From contig NZ_CP009888.1 in NCBI RefSeq assembly GCF_000788395.1, positions 2,996,001 through 3,060,000 on the forward strand: a stretch of DNA of 64,000 nt, given 5' to 3'. Positions 31,015 through 41,440 of the stretch are shown one piece after another; positions within the stretch are counted from its first letter, which is position 1, and every line of letters starts with the position of its first letter. This stretch comes from Pseudoalteromonas piratica (GTDB taxonomy: Bacteria > Pseudomonadota > Gammaproteobacteria > Enterobacterales > Alteromonadaceae). Below the pieces are notes generated by a model. That model made no database searches. It saw nothing but the letters and a program-made list of their open reading frames with translations, and was not told the DNA's origin. Position numbers and translations under genes: made by a program.

Positions 31015-32139
31015 ATGCGCTGCTCTTATTTATTTTTTGTTTTGTCAGTATTAGCTTGTTCCATACAAGCTAATACTGAGCGTACTAAAGACGATTTAAA
31101 CCAAGTCCAACAGCAACTCAAAGACACTAATAAAACATTTAAAGAGCAACAGGCACTGCTAAACACAATTGAACAAGCCCTAAAAAAAGCAGATGTAGCA
31201 ATTGCCGCCAGTTCAAAAAAACTCAAACAACTTAAGTTTGACGTTGAGTTAAACCTTACCGAGCAAGCCACTCTAAAAGATAAAATTAAATCGCTTGAAA
31301 GTGATAAAGCAAAGCAGCAAGCCGCCCTTGCAGCTCAACTTAAAAGTGCGTTTATGACGGGCAACCATGATTATGGAAAATTATTGCTCAGCCAAGATCA
31401 AGTGCAACATGTAGAGCGCACGCTTAATTACTATCAATACCTTAATAATGCACGAATAAAAGAACTTGAAAAGCTAAAAGCAACCTTAATTGAATTAGAA
31501 AACAGCCGTCAGTTGTTAGCGCAAAATCAGGTTCAGCTCGAAGCACTTTTAAGCACACAAGAAGAACAACAAAATGCCTTACTGATTGCAAAAAAAGAGC
31601 AAAAGGCAGAATTCAATACGCTAAAAAGAACATTACAAAAAACACAATCACAACTGGTTTATTTAAAACAAAATGAACAAGTTTTAAAACAAACGTTAGA
31701 ACAACTCAGTCGTGACTTAGCCCAAAGCGAAGTAAAGCTGGTTGGCTTACAAAAACGCAAAGGCAAATTAGATTGGCCTTCCCGTGGCAAGCTCACACAC
31801 CGTTTTGGTCAAAAAAAGCATGGCAGCCTGAAATGGAAAGGCGTACTTATGAGTGGCAAGGAAGGCGCACCAGTTAAAACAATTGCAGATGGCCAGGTAC
31901 TTTTTGCTGATTGGCTAAAAGGGTTTGGCTGGGTAATTGTCGTCGATCATGGTAAAGGATTTATGAGTCTTTACGGCCACAGCCAAGCACTTTTAAAAGA
32001 CGTTGGTGATAAAGTTAAAGCTGGCGAACAAATCGCATTAGTCGGACAAAGCGGTGGACAATCAAATCCTAGTCTATACTTTGAAATACGGCATAAGGGA
32101 AGAGCGGTAAACCCTGTTAAATGGTGTAGACGAATTTAG
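31015..32139 (+). CDS. envC: Murein hydrolase activator EnvC
   Basis: Periplasmic activator of the amidases AmiA/AmiB at the division septum. 374 residues: signal peptide ending near SIQA, long coiled coil (about 22-250) and a LytM/M23 domain (about 258-374). The catalytic pair looks degenerate, with YGHSQ kept but SLYFEIR in place of the usual HxH motif, as expected for EnvC. Starts 3 bases after gpmI. Confidence 0.92.
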   Translation: MRCSYLFFVLSVLACSIQANTERTKDDLNQVQQQLKDTNKTFKEQQALLNTIEQALKKADVAIAASSKKLKQLKFDVELNLTEQATLKDKIKSLESDKAKQQAALAAQLKSAFMTGNHDYGKLLLSQDQVQHVERTLNYYQYLNNARIKELEKLKATLIELENSRQLLAQNQVQLEALLSTQEEQQNALLIAKKEQKAEFNTLKRTLQKTQSQLVYLKQNEQVLKQTLEQLSRDLAQSEVKLVGLQKRKGKLDWPSRGKLTHRFGQKKHGSLKWKGVLMSGKEGAPVKTIADGQVLFADWLKGFGWVIVVDHGKGFMSLYGHSQALLKDVGDKVKAGEQIALVGQSGGQSNPSLYFEIRHKGRAVNPVKWCRRI

Positions 32140-32178
32140 GATTCAAAATTGGCTACACCTCATTTGAGGAGTGAGCCA

Positions 32179-33351
32179 ATGACTTTTTTTCTTAACACAT
32201 TAAAAATAAGCATTTTGGTTTGTGTTATTTCATTCGCACCTGCGTGGGCTGAATCAAAAGCAGCCGCACAAGTTTCAATTGCTGAAGTTTTAGCGAATAT
32301 TCAACATTTTTACGTTGATGATATTGATGCTAAAAAGCTCAACCAACATGCAATTGAGTCTATTTTTAAACAGCTCGACCCCCACTCTGAGTTTCTCGAT
32401 CAAAACGAGCTTGAAGCACTTTTTAACGTTGCGAATGGTCGCTATACCGGATTGGGTATTGAGGTTGAGCAACGTGAAGAGCACATAGTGATTGTCGCTG
32501 CTGTAGAAAATTCCCCAGCTCATACTGCTGGTTTAATTAAAGGTGACATATTACTTAAAGTTAATGGTACTTCGGTTATTAACCAAACCATCAAACATGT
32601 ATCGCAATTAATTAACCAAAAACAGCAACCACAAGTTACACTCACAATTGCTCGCAGCGGACATCTAGACCCTTTGTTTTTTGAGGTAGAGCGCAAAAAA
32701 ATTGACCTTAAAAGCGTCAGAGGAAGCATTAATAATCAAGGCGTAGCGTATCTTCGAATTATTAACTTTAATAATCATACCCTTTATGACGTTGCAAAAG
32801 AGTTAGCGCATCTTTCACAAATAGTCGCGGGTGATATCAATGGTTTAATCATCGATTTACGTGACAACCCCGGTGGTATCTTAGACAGTGCAATCGAAAT
32901 CTCTGATTTATTTTTAGAAAGTGGTGTGATTGTCAGTACTAAAGGACGCTTTGCCGAAGCAAATCAAGAATATTACGCGCAAGAAGGTGATGTACTTAAT
33001 GGCGCACCTATTATTGTTATGATTAATGAAGGCTCAGCCTCAGCGGCTGAAATATTGGCTGGTGCACTGCAAGACAATCATAGAGCGCAATTAGTTGGCA
33101 CTCGCTCATATGGTAAAGGCTCAGTACAATCTCTCATTCCACTTGGTGATGGTCAAACTGCCTTAAAACTGACAACAGCGAAATACTACACACCTAGTGG
33201 CCGTTCAATCGAAGGCACTGGAATATTACCTGATTTTCCCGTATTGCAACGAGAGAGTGAACATTATGCAGCGGGTGATTCCGACTCATTTGTTAATGCC
33301 AAGGTTCATGATCTTCAACTAGAAAAAGCGTGGCAATTGTTGGAAAAATAA
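32179..33351 (+). CDS. S41-family carboxyl-terminal processing protease
   Basis: CtpA/Prc-type periplasmic serine protease. The frame opens at a TTG (32149), but the ATG at 32179 has a strong GAGGAG before it and gives a clean signal peptide (MTFFLNTLKISILVCVISFAPAWA), so 390 residues. A PDZ domain (about 85-170) precedes the S41 domain with DLRDNPGG, the nucleophile in NEGSASAAEIL and the Lys in GTRSYGKGS. In the gpmI-envC operon, as in many Alteromonadales. Confidence 0.92.
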   Translation: MTFFLNTLKISILVCVISFAPAWAESKAAAQVSIAEVLANIQHFYVDDIDAKKLNQHAIESIFKQLDPHSEFLDQNELEALFNVANGRYTGLGIEVEQREEHIVIVAAVENSPAHTAGLIKGDILLKVNGTSVINQTIKHVSQLINQKQQPQVTLTIARSGHLDPLFFEVERKKIDLKSVRGSINNQGVAYLRIINFNNHTLYDVAKELAHLSQIVAGDINGLIIDLRDNPGGILDSAIEISDLFLESGVIVSTKGRFAEANQEYYAQEGDVLNGAPIIVMINEGSASAAEILAGALQDNHRAQLVGTRSYGKGSVQSLIPLGDGQTALKLTTAKYYTPSGRSIEGTGILPDFPVLQRESEHYAAGDSDSFVNAKVHDLQLEKAWQLLEK

Positions 33352-33369
33352 GTCATCATTAATTAGATT

Positions 33370-34176
33370 TTGAGAAGGGCTCGGGATGAGCCCATACTTA
33401 CAATAAAAATAATAAGAATACGTGTGCGCCCATTTATCTACTTAATTTTATTAATTTTAAATTTTTACAGTGTGCAATCTTTTGCTGCTAGGGTCGCTAT
33501 TCTTATCGATGACATTGGTAATCATGCAAACGACTTAAGTGCATTAGAGATTTCTGGTCAATTGTCTTACGCGATACTACCCTACACTCCTTATGCAGAC
33601 TCATTTTCTAAAAAAGCAGCAATACTCGATCGAGATGTGATTTTGCATGTACCAATGGAAGCTGTGAGTGGGAAAGCCTTAGGTCCGGGTGCCCTAACTT
33701 CAGATATGGATAAATACGCGCTGCAAAAACAACTTATTGAAGCACTTGATGATTACCCGAAAGTTATTGGCATCAATAATCATATGGGGTCTTTTTTGAC
33801 GCAAAAAGTTGTACCAATGGCATGGACCATGGAAATTCTAAGAGATCGTGATTTATTTTTTGTCGACAGTAAAACATCAAAAGACAGTCAGGCACAAAAT
33901 ATGGCAAAACTTTTTGGTGTGGCGAATGCGTCAAGGCATGTATTTCTAGATAATATTCCTAGCGAAAAACAAATGATGTTCAGACTTAGGCAGTTAATCC
34001 ACATTGCTAAAAAATCTGGCAGCGGTATTGCAATTGCTCACCCCTACCCTGAAACAATTAAATTTTTACCGAGTGCAATACATGCTTTAGAAAAAGAAGG
34101 GATTGAGTTGGTGCCTATCTCACAGCTAATTATGGATAAACCAATAAGGCTAGCTAACCAAACAAATACCAACTAG
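33370..34176 (+). CDS. Divergent polysaccharide deacetylase family protein (YibQ)
   Basis: 268 residues at most, DUF610/YibQ family, distantly related to NodB deacetylases. Motifs ILIDDIGNHAND and INNHMGS match the family's metal site. Membrane-exported: a hydrophobic segment RPFIYLILLILNFYSVQSFA precedes ARVAIL. The start is unsure: the frame begins with TTG at 33370, while GTG at 33424 gives a normal signal peptide but a weak ribosome site. Last gene after envC and the S41 protease. Confidence 0.88.
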   Translation: MRRARDEPILTIKIIRIRVRPFIYLILLILNFYSVQSFAARVAILIDDIGNHANDLSALEISGQLSYAILPYTPYADSFSKKAAILDRDVILHVPMEAVSGKALGPGALTSDMDKYALQKQLIEALDDYPKVIGINNHMGSFLTQKVVPMAWTMEILRDRDLFFVDSKTSKDSQAQNMAKLFGVANASRHVFLDNIPSEKQMMFRLRQLIHIAKKSGSGIAIAHPYPETIKFLPSAIHALEKEGIELVPISQLIMDKPIRLANQTNTN

Positions 34177-34196
34177 AGTAATTTACTAATTAATGG

Positions 34197-34226
34197 AGAA
34201 GCAAAAAGTGTAATCTGATTGCTTCT
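34197..34226. terminator. Possible terminator between convergent genes
   Basis: 8-bp inverted repeat AGAAGCAA / TTGCTTCT with a 14-base loop, followed by a T-run at 34233-34237. Moderate quality. Confidence 0.5.
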
Positions 34227-34243
34227 TCCGGATTTTTGATTGC

Positions 34244-35083
34244 TTAAGCAAACATGCTTTTCACGTCATTAAGTAATTCGTTATACTCATCACTTTCCAG
34301 CACGCCAACATCTGTTAAAACACCTTTATCAACATAGCCTTGTAGTGCAGCATTTTTGTCAGAAACATTTAATAAACCCTGGCTAATCGCCGCAATGCGA
34401 ATAAAATCAACATAACAAGGCTTTTCCGGTCTATATTCTGAACTTGCCCAAAGCTCTGACACTTCAACAAAATCATCTGTGAAGTCCCAAGCTCGCATAA
34501 TTTGGCCACCAATACGCCCACCTAGTTTTTGAATAGCCTGTGCTAAAAACTGAGGGTTAGCAAACACATCTTGATGACGCTCAGCTTCGGTCAATATAGG
34601 TAAAATACCGATGTTGTAAACCAATGACGCCAACGTAATAGTATCGATATTGAGTGAACTATGTTTATTGTCTTTTAAATGCAAGTTCAATAAAGCGATT
34701 GCCGATGAGGCGACATCAACTGTTTTTAGCCAGCTTTTTGATAAATACTCTTTAACAATTTTATTTTTTGAAACAAATAGTTGTTCCATCGCCATCGCAG
34801 TTGCAATATTTTTAATTTGCCTTAAACCAATGCGGGTGACTGCCTGATTTAATGTTGAAACTTTGACTGAACGACCTAAGAATGCACTGTTAGCAACTTT
34901 AATCATCCGAGCTGAAAGCGCAGGGTCATGCGCAATTACATCACTCATTTCCATTAAGTTAATTTCAGGATTGTCCGCAGCCTCTCTTACTTTAACTGCA
35001 ACTTCAGGTAGGGTTGGTAAAACGAGTGTATCGTTATTAATTTTCTCAACAAGAATGGTAAGTAATGCATTTTCTGTAGACAT
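34244..35083 (-). CDS. HDOD domain protein
   Basis: 279 residues from the ATG at 35083, which has AAAAGGA upstream; a longer frame to 35164 is not supported. HDOD domains (HD-related output domain, about 15-215) lack the full metal site of HD phosphohydrolases and act in regulation, often of chemotaxis or c-di-GMP paths. Seen: PTLPEVAVKVREAADNPEI and AHDPALSARMIKVANSAF. Alone on its strand; partner unknown. Confidence 0.88.
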   Translation of the reverse strand: MSTENALLTILVEKINNDTLVLPTLPEVAVKVREAADNPEINLMEMSDVIAHDPALSARMIKVANSAFLGRSVKVSTLNQAVTRIGLRQIKNIATAMAMEQLFVSKNKIVKEYLSKSWLKTVDVASSAIALLNLHLKDNKHSSLNIDTITLASLVYNIGILPILTEAERHQDVFANPQFLAQAIQKLGGRIGGQIMRAWDFTDDFVEVSELWASSEYRPEKPCYVDFIRIAAISQGLLNVSDKNAALQGYVDKGVLTDVGVLESDEYNELLNDVKSMFA

Positions 35084-35253
35084 ATAAAAATCGTCCTTTT
35101 TATAATTTTCTGTTTGCCCGAGCGAACTCGTTGCACCAAGTAACCAAGTGGTTTCAACCAACATATTTAAGCGAATTTTGATTATAGTTTTATGTTATAT
35201 TTCAAAGCCCTTTAAAATAAGCTTAGCCTAAATATCGTACCGCGTTAAATTAT

Positions 35254-35652
35254 TTATTCGGGTACATTAAATTGTTCAAGCAAGCTAAGTAGTTGCTCAT
35301 TACTATATGGTTTAACAGGAAAAGTTCCCCACACTGGCTTAGGCCAAGCGATATCATCTTGATATCGAGCAATATGGTGAATATGTAATTGCTCAACCAC
35401 ATTACCCAGTGCAGCCACGTTAAGCTTATAAGGAGAGAATACCTCACGGATTAAGTGTTGTAATTGACGTGACTCAAGGTGCAGAACATTTTGTTCTGAT
35501 TCACTTAAATCAATAATATCGCGCGCCCCTTCAACTTTAGGTACCAAAATAAACCAAGGATATTGGCTATCATTCATCAGTAATACTTTACAAAGTGACC
35601 AATCTGCTATTTCGATACAATCTCTTTGCAGCTCTTTTGCGAGTTCAAACAT
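35254..35652 (-). CDS. HIT family protein
   Basis: 132 residues of the histidine triad superfamily, which act on nucleotides such as Ap4A or nucleoside phosphoramidates. The triad appears as EQLHIHHIAR near residue 92, and PWFILVPKVEGARDI matches the family's amino half. Substrate cannot be inferred. Confidence 0.88.
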   Translation of the reverse strand: MFELAKELQRDCIEIADWSLCKVLLMNDSQYPWFILVPKVEGARDIIDLSESEQNVLHLESRQLQHLIREVFSPYKLNVAALGNVVEQLHIHHIARYQDDIAWPKPVWGTFPVKPYSNEQLLSLLEQFNVPE

Positions 35653-35760
35653 TAACTTACCTTTTTATTGCATTCCCGTCGTTTATAGCAATTAGTTGCC
35701 ATTAGATCTATATCTACATACCATTTAGCCATCACACATAACAGTAACCAAGAGTAAATA

Positions 35761-37974
35761 ATGAAAAGAACATTGATTGCTTTCGCAGGGGCAAGTTTAA
35801 TGAGTACAGCAGCCTTTGCTGAACCTTTATCCCTTGAGCGAATTTTTTCCGATCCGAGCTTAGCTGGTAAAGCACCAGTAAAACTTAAATTTTCGCCTGA
35901 TGGTAGCCGTGTTACTTACCTACAAGGCAAGAAAGAAGATTACAACCGCTACGACCTTTGGGAATACAGTTTAAAAGATAAAACCAATCGTTTATTGGTT
36001 GACTCAAATACTATTTTTTCTGGCCCTGAAACCTTATCTGACGAAGAAAAAGCACGTCGTGAACGTATGCGCGTTTTTGGTAAAGGGATCATGGAGTACA
36101 TCTGGTCTAAAGATGGGAAAGCACTGTTATTCCCATTAAACGGTGATATTTATTACTACGACCTCGCAAAACAACAATCGCGCAAACTCACCGATACGCC
36201 TGAATTTGAAACAGATGCAAAAATTTCACCAAAGGGCAATTATGTTTCATACATTCGCGCGCAAAATTTATATGTGCAAAATCTTGCAACCGGTCAAGAG
36301 ATTCAGTTAACGAAAGATGGTGGCGGCACTATTAAAAATGGTATGGCCGAATTTGTTGCACAAGAAGAAATGAGCCGAATGACAGGCTACTGGTGGAGTG
36401 GAGATGAAGCTAACATTGCTTTCACTCGCATCGATGAGTCTCCTGTTGCAGAAGCCATTCGCAATGAAATCTATGCAGATGAAGTGAAGCTATTTAACCA
36501 ACGCTACCCGTTTACTGGCACTAATAATGTTGATATTCAACTAGGTGTTGTAAACCTAAACTCTCAGCAGGTTGATTGGGTTGACATGGGTGAAGAGAAA
36601 GATATCTATCTTGCTCGTGCTAAATGGTTAAACGACGATAAAACACTCTCGTACCAATGGCAAAACCGCTCTCAACAACGCCTAGAGCTGCGTTTTTATA
36701 ATAGTGATAACAAAAAACAGAAAGTGGCACTTACAGAAACAAGTAGCACTTGGATTAACCTGCACTTTGATTTGCGTTTTCTCGATGATAAAAAGCACTT
36801 TGTTTGGGCATCAGAACGAGATGGCTATAAACATTTATACCTTTACAAAGTTGACGGCACACTAGTACGTCAAATTACTCAGGGAGAATGGATTGTAGAG
36901 AGCATTAAGAGCATTGATGAAGAAAATGGCCTGATTTATTTTTCAGGGCGTGCTGATACGCCGCTTGAGAGCCATCTTTACTCAGCAAAGTTATTTGAAA
37001 AATCGACACCTCGTCGTTTAACTGAAACAGGCAAATTCCATTCTGTTGTTATGGCTAAAGACAATTTGACTTTTATCGCCCGCAGCTCAAGTGTAAATCA
37101 GCCTGCTCAAGTGTCACTTCGCGATAATTTAGGTAACTTTATAACTTGGTTAGAGCCAAATCGCCTTGATAATGCGCACCCTTTAACGCCTTACCTAAAC
37201 GATTTAGTTGATCCTGAATATGGCACGCTAAAAGCCGAAGATGGACAAATAATGCATTACCGACTGTTTAAGCCAAAAACGCTAGAAGCCGGTAAAAAGT
37301 ATCCGGTTATGGTCAATGTTTATGGCGGTCCACATGCACAGCGTGTTACTAATAGTTGGCGTAGTAAAAACCTATACTTCCAATATATGGTTCAGCAAGG
37401 TTACATCGTATTTCAATTAGATAATCGTGGTTCATATAATCGTGGTAAAAAGTTTGAAGATCCTATCTACAAACACTTAGGCGAAATTGAAGTTCAAGAC
37501 CAAATTAAAGGCGTTGAATTCTTACGTACTCTCGATTATGTAGATGCTGAACGAATTGGTATTTATGGCCACAGTTATGGTGGTTATATGGCACTCATGA
37601 CGATGTTTAAAGCGGGTGACTACTTTAAAGCGGGCGTATCGGGTGCACCTGTAACAGATTGGGCCCTTTACGATACACATTACACTGAGCGCTACCTTGG
37701 TCATCCAAACACGAATGCTGCAGGCTATGAAAAAAGTGCAGTATTTCCATATGCCGAAGGGTTAGCTGGTCCGCTTATGATCTACCATGGCATGGCTGAC
37801 GATAACGTCTTATTTACCCATGCGACTAAGCTGTTTAAGCAATTACAAGACAACGCACAACAGTTTGAAATGATGACTTATCCGGGTTCGAAACACAGCC
37901 TACGTGGTAAAAAAGTACAAACCCACCTTCACCAAACAATTACTGACTTTTTTAATCGCCATTTTAAGAAATAA
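35761..37974 (+). CDS. Dipeptidyl-peptidase IV-type S9 peptidase
   Basis: Exported prolyl dipeptidyl peptidase, 737 residues. Signal peptide (MKRTLIAFAGASLMSTAAFA), eight-bladed propeller (about 35-490, including the double-Glu type motif AEFVAQEEMSRMTGYWWS that binds the substrate amino end) and alpha/beta hydrolase domain with Ser in YGHSYGGYM (about 606), Asp in GMADDNV and His in GSKHSLRG. Likely acts in periplasmic peptide breakdown. It has its own terminator. Confidence 0.94.
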   Translation: MKRTLIAFAGASLMSTAAFAEPLSLERIFSDPSLAGKAPVKLKFSPDGSRVTYLQGKKEDYNRYDLWEYSLKDKTNRLLVDSNTIFSGPETLSDEEKARRERMRVFGKGIMEYIWSKDGKALLFPLNGDIYYYDLAKQQSRKLTDTPEFETDAKISPKGNYVSYIRAQNLYVQNLATGQEIQLTKDGGGTIKNGMAEFVAQEEMSRMTGYWWSGDEANIAFTRIDESPVAEAIRNEIYADEVKLFNQRYPFTGTNNVDIQLGVVNLNSQQVDWVDMGEEKDIYLARAKWLNDDKTLSYQWQNRSQQRLELRFYNSDNKKQKVALTETSSTWINLHFDLRFLDDKKHFVWASERDGYKHLYLYKVDGTLVRQITQGEWIVESIKSIDEENGLIYFSGRADTPLESHLYSAKLFEKSTPRRLTETGKFHSVVMAKDNLTFIARSSSVNQPAQVSLRDNLGNFITWLEPNRLDNAHPLTPYLNDLVDPEYGTLKAEDGQIMHYRLFKPKTLEAGKKYPVMVNVYGGPHAQRVTNSWRSKNLYFQYMVQQGYIVFQLDNRGSYNRGKKFEDPIYKHLGEIEVQDQIKGVEFLRTLDYVDAERIGIYGHSYGGYMALMTMFKAGDYFKAGVSGAPVTDWALYDTHYTERYLGHPNTNAAGYEKSAVFPYAEGLAGPLMIYHGMADDNVLFTHATKLFKQLQDNAQQFEMMTYPGSKHSLRGKKVQTHLHQTITDFFNRHFKK

Positions 37975-38000
37975 GTTCTCATCAATTAGTCTTATCGATT

Positions 38001-38023
38001 AAAAGCGGGCTTGCCCGCTTTTT
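38001..38023 (+). terminator. Terminator after the DPP IV-type gene
   Basis: 10-bp stem AAAAGCGGGC / GCCCGCTTTT with a TT loop and a T5 tail. Confidence 0.92.
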
Positions 38024-38116
38024 CTATTTCTTTTATAAAAAGAATGTCTTAGGTCAAATTATATTTCAAAATTTATAGTCTAATATTAAAACAACAACTC
38101 AATTAAGGGTGGCATT

Positions 38117-39754
38117 ATGACAACACTTCGCCGCATCACTATTCAACAACGATTAGCCATTTTAGTCGGGTTAATTGTGTTAGGGCTTACCTTATTAAGC
38201 ATTGCAACTTTAAGTTCTCAATATCAATTATTAAAAGATGAGTCATATCAAAAAACGCGAAGTTTGGTTGAGGCAGCTCACAGTATTATTGAGTCTTACC
38301 ATAAAAAGCAAATCAGTGGAGAGCTAACAGAAGAGCAAGCAAAAAACGCAGCTAAATCAACCATTAGTGCAATGCGCTATGAAAATAATAATTATTATTG
38401 GATTAATGACACATCGCCAAGCATGATCATGCATCCGATGAAACCAGAGCTTAATGGAAAATCGCTATCAAACGTTAAAGATCCGAATGGCGTTGCTCTG
38501 TTTATTGAAATGGCAAACATAGTGCGACAACGAGGAGAAGGGTTTGTACCTTATCAATGGCCTATGCCTGGCGCAAAAGATCCTGTTGATAAAATATCCT
38601 ATGTTAAAGGTTTCAGTCCTTGGGGGTGGATTATCGGTTCTGGTATTTACTTAGATACCTTAGATACCCTCTTTGCTCAGCAGGCAACTAAATTATTGTT
38701 CCAAACAATTGTCATTATTTTACTTGTGGGAGCATTGGCTTACCTTATCGGCAAAAGTATTATCGCGCCGACGATTCAAGCCACCAAATTAATGAAAGAC
38801 GTTGCCCATGGCGACGGTGATTTAACCCGTAAATTAACGACCGATGGCAACGATGAGATTGCCCGTTTATCAGGTTATTTTAATGAATTTTCCGATAAAA
38901 TGCGTAACTCGTTAAAACAAGTCTCGAATGCATCACAACAGGTGCTGTTTCAAGCAAATAACGTTGCACAAACTAGTGATAACAGCCAACAGTACATTCA
39001 AATGCAATCAGATAATACGACGCAAGTAGCAACCGCTATGGAACAAATGACCGCACAAATAAGGGAAGTAAGTGATAATGCAAATGCAGCCGAGCAAGCA
39101 GCCAATCAAGCACGGGAAAACACACAGGCTGGTAAAGGTGTAGTTACCCAAACAATTAACCAAATTGAATCTCTATCGGATAACATAGATCATGTTAGCG
39201 AGGTCGTTGCTTCACTTGCGGCCGAGAGTGACAATATTGGTGCTGTGCTTGATGTGATCCGTGGCATTGCTGAACAAACCAATTTACTGGCACTCAATGC
39301 GGCCATCGAAGCCGCTCGCGCTGGCGAACAAGGCCGAGGGTTTGCGGTTGTAGCTGATGAAGTAAGAACACTGGCAAGCCGAACAGGACAGAGCACTGAA
39401 GAAATCCAACAAATGATTCAAAAGCTGCAACAAGGAGCGCAAGAGGCCGTTTCCGCAGTGTCTTCGTCACAGGTAACATCAAAAGAAACGGTTAACCAGG
39501 CAAGTAAAGCTGATGAAGTGCTCAGTCAAATTGATGAATTAATGAATATTATTTCTGATATGAACAGCCAGATAGCACGCGCTACTGATGAACAAAGCCA
39601 AGCCGCAAGCGAGGCTAATATGCGTATTAGCGAGTTAGCTGGTATGGCAGATGAATCACTGAACAACACTCACCAATTACATGCAGCAAGTACGGAGCTA
39701 ATTGCCAGCAGTGAAGAAATGAGCACAGTTGTAAACCGCTTTAAACTTGACTAA
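38117..39754 (+). CDS. Methyl-accepting chemotaxis protein with single Cache domain
   Basis: Chemoreceptor, 545 residues: membrane segment about 13-33, periplasmic sCache_2 ligand domain (about 35-180, with NYYWIND and [16 protein letters not shown]), second membrane segment about 193-213, HAMP (about 214-268) and a signalling domain with the hairpin tip [20 protein letters not shown]. No carboxyl-terminal CheR-binding pentapeptide. sCache_2 receptors often bind small carboxylates; ligand here unknown. Confidence 0.93.
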   Translation: MTTLRRITIQQRLAILVGLIVLGLTLLSIATLSSQYQLLKDESYQKTRSLVEAAHSIIESYHKKQISGELTEEQAKNAAKSTISAMRYENNNYYWINDTSPSMIMHPMKPELNGKSLSNVKDPNGVALFIEMANIVRQRGEGFVPYQWPMPGAKDPVDKISYVKGFSPWGWIIGSGIYLDTLDTLFAQQATKLLFQTIVIILLVGALAYLIGKSIIAPTIQATKLMKDVAHGDGDLTRKLTTDGNDEIARLSGYFNEFSDKMRNSLKQVSNASQQVLFQANNVAQTSDNSQQYIQMQSDNTTQVATAMEQMTAQIREVSDNANAAEQAANQARENTQAGKGVVTQTINQIESLSDNIDHVSEVVASLAAESDNIGAVLDVIRGIAEQTNLLALNAAIEAARAGEQGRGFAVVADEVRTLASRTGQSTEEIQQMIQKLQQGAQEAVSAVSSSQVTSKETVNQASKADEVLSQIDELMNIISDMNSQIARATDEQSQAASEANMRISELAGMADESLNNTHQLHAASTELIASSEEMSTVVNRFKLD

Positions 39755-39758
39755 CAAA

Positions 39759-39783
39759 AAGGCCAGCAATTAAAGCTGGCCTT
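39759..39783. terminator. Terminator between the chemoreceptor and the aminopeptidase
   Basis: 9-bp stem AAGGCCAGC / GCTGGCCTT with a 7-base AT-rich loop, between two convergent genes. Confidence 0.8.
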
Positions 39784-39823
39784 AAAAAGCTCTTATTGAA
39801 AGAGTGTGATTACTTTCCTAACT

Positions 39824-41350
39824 TCAGTTACAAAATGTTGCGTAAATGCTTGCGAGCGAAGCAGCTGTTGGCTTACCATGCTGCCAATCACCGCCCTCTA
39901 CACCACTACCAGCAATATCAACATGGATATATGGAATAGGTAACTCTGAACTTGCGCCATGCTTATCAAGACCTGAAGCAACCGCTAAGAATGCCATTGG
40001 GAACTGGTGCCCACGAGCAGTGATTGCTGATGGAGCATTGTTACTTGAAAGGACATCATCAGCGAGTGTTTTTGGCGCGATAAAGCTATAATCTTCTCGG
40101 CGTTCACGCGATACTTCAGAGCCATCAGCCCATAAATCACCTTGATGAGCGATATTTTGAGATAGATTTAATGCTCTTGAAGCACCATTTTCAACAAGTG
40201 CAGTATAAGGGCCCATTGCACGTGCAGCATGGCCGGTAAGTGTTGCAACAGTAAACACAACAGGGTTCACCTCATCCTTAGCAACATCTTTAATTTCACT
40301 TAGTAAATCACCCATTGCTAAACGGCCTTCAGCATCCGTATTACCGATACGAACACGAACACCTTCTCGGCTTGTAATAATCTCGTCAGGTACAAAACAG
40401 TCTGAACCAATAGAGTTACGAACAACAGCTAAATACGCTATCACTTTAACGCCTTTAGGTTGATGTTCAGCAACTGTTTTCATAAAGCCTGCAACCGATG
40501 CTGCACCACCTTTATCACGGCTCATACCAGCCATAGCACCGCCCACTTTTAAGTCAGCACCACCTGTATCGTAAACTAAGCCTTTACCAACAAATAACAG
40601 AGTTCTTTCAATATCCCCTTGTGGCACATACTCTAATTTCACTACGCGAGGTTGATGACGTTCAACAGCGTATGATGCACGTGCAACAGTGCTCAGCATA
40701 GGGTAGTTTTCATCAATAAACTGCGTATCAGAAATCACCTCAACAGACACTGAGGTGTTCTCAAACAGGCTTTCACAATATTCAGCAAACCGAGGAGGAG
40801 CCATACGCTCCGGTTCTGTACCACATAAATCACGTGCCGCATACTGACCCATTGCAATCGCATGAGCATAATGGCTATCAAACTCACCTACCATTGTAAT
40901 AGATTGGATTGGTTCGATACTTGAACCATGGTATTCACGCGCTTCAAGAGGTTGCCATAATGCTTGACAGGCACCTAAATAGGCTACACTCAGTGCTTGT
41001 TGATAACGTTCATTGTCATGGCCAAGAACTAAGATAGCAGGGTTTACTGCCCCAGCCTGAAGAGCTTCAACAATGCCTTGTTTCGCTGCATCAAAATAAC
41101 GACGCACATCATCATAGTCTCGATTTATTGGCCCTGTTGGTGCCAAGATTAAGCGTTTTCCTGGTGCTTCTTCATTAACTAACAGAAGTGTTTTTTGACC
41201 AATGCGCTTGTCGTGTTGTGCAGTAGCAAGCAAACTTTCTTTGAATTCTTCGGGTAATAAAGCTAAGTCTGGGGTGATAATAATTAAACTATCAACATAT
41301 TGAGGTAACGCTGAAATTGATGCCGCTTGAAGCGCCTTGGGTGAAGTCAT
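39824..41350 (-). CDS. M17 family leucyl aminopeptidase
   Basis: Cytosolic two-metal aminopeptidase, 508 residues. The amino half is divergent; the carboxyl half carries the M17 metal and catalytic residues: Lys and Asp in VGKGLVYDTGG, Asp in MSRDKGGAA, and Asp, Glu and Arg in NTDAEGRLAMGD. It differs from PepA and PepB and belongs to a separate M17 branch. Only about 90 bases from the interrupted dinB. Confidence 0.88.
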   Translation of the reverse strand: MTSPKALQAASISALPQYVDSLIIITPDLALLPEEFKESLLATAQHDKRIGQKTLLLVNEEAPGKRLILAPTGPINRDYDDVRRYFDAAKQGIVEALQAGAVNPAILVLGHDNERYQQALSVAYLGACQALWQPLEAREYHGSSIEPIQSITMVGEFDSHYAHAIAMGQYAARDLCGTEPERMAPPRFAEYCESLFENTSVSVEVISDTQFIDENYPMLSTVARASYAVERHQPRVVKLEYVPQGDIERTLLFVGKGLVYDTGGADLKVGGAMAGMSRDKGGAASVAGFMKTVAEHQPKGVKVIAYLAVVRNSIGSDCFVPDEIITSREGVRVRIGNTDAEGRLAMGDLLSEIKDVAKDEVNPVVFTVATLTGHAARAMGPYTALVENGASRALNLSQNIAHQGDLWADGSEVSRERREDYSFIAPKTLADDVLSSNNAPSAITARGHQFPMAFLAVASGLDKHGASSELPIPYIHVDIAGSGVEGGDWQHGKPTAASLASIYATFCN

Positions 41351-41440
41351 TTTAAAACCTTACTGAACGAATAATAACACGAAAAACACTCGTGCTAGTT
41401 TAGAAAAGATGGCTTAAATATGGGGCTTAATTTAAATAAT

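Noticed and set aside
35250..35447. 65-codon frame inside the HIT gene
   Set aside because: Same strand, other frame, fully inside a recognised gene.
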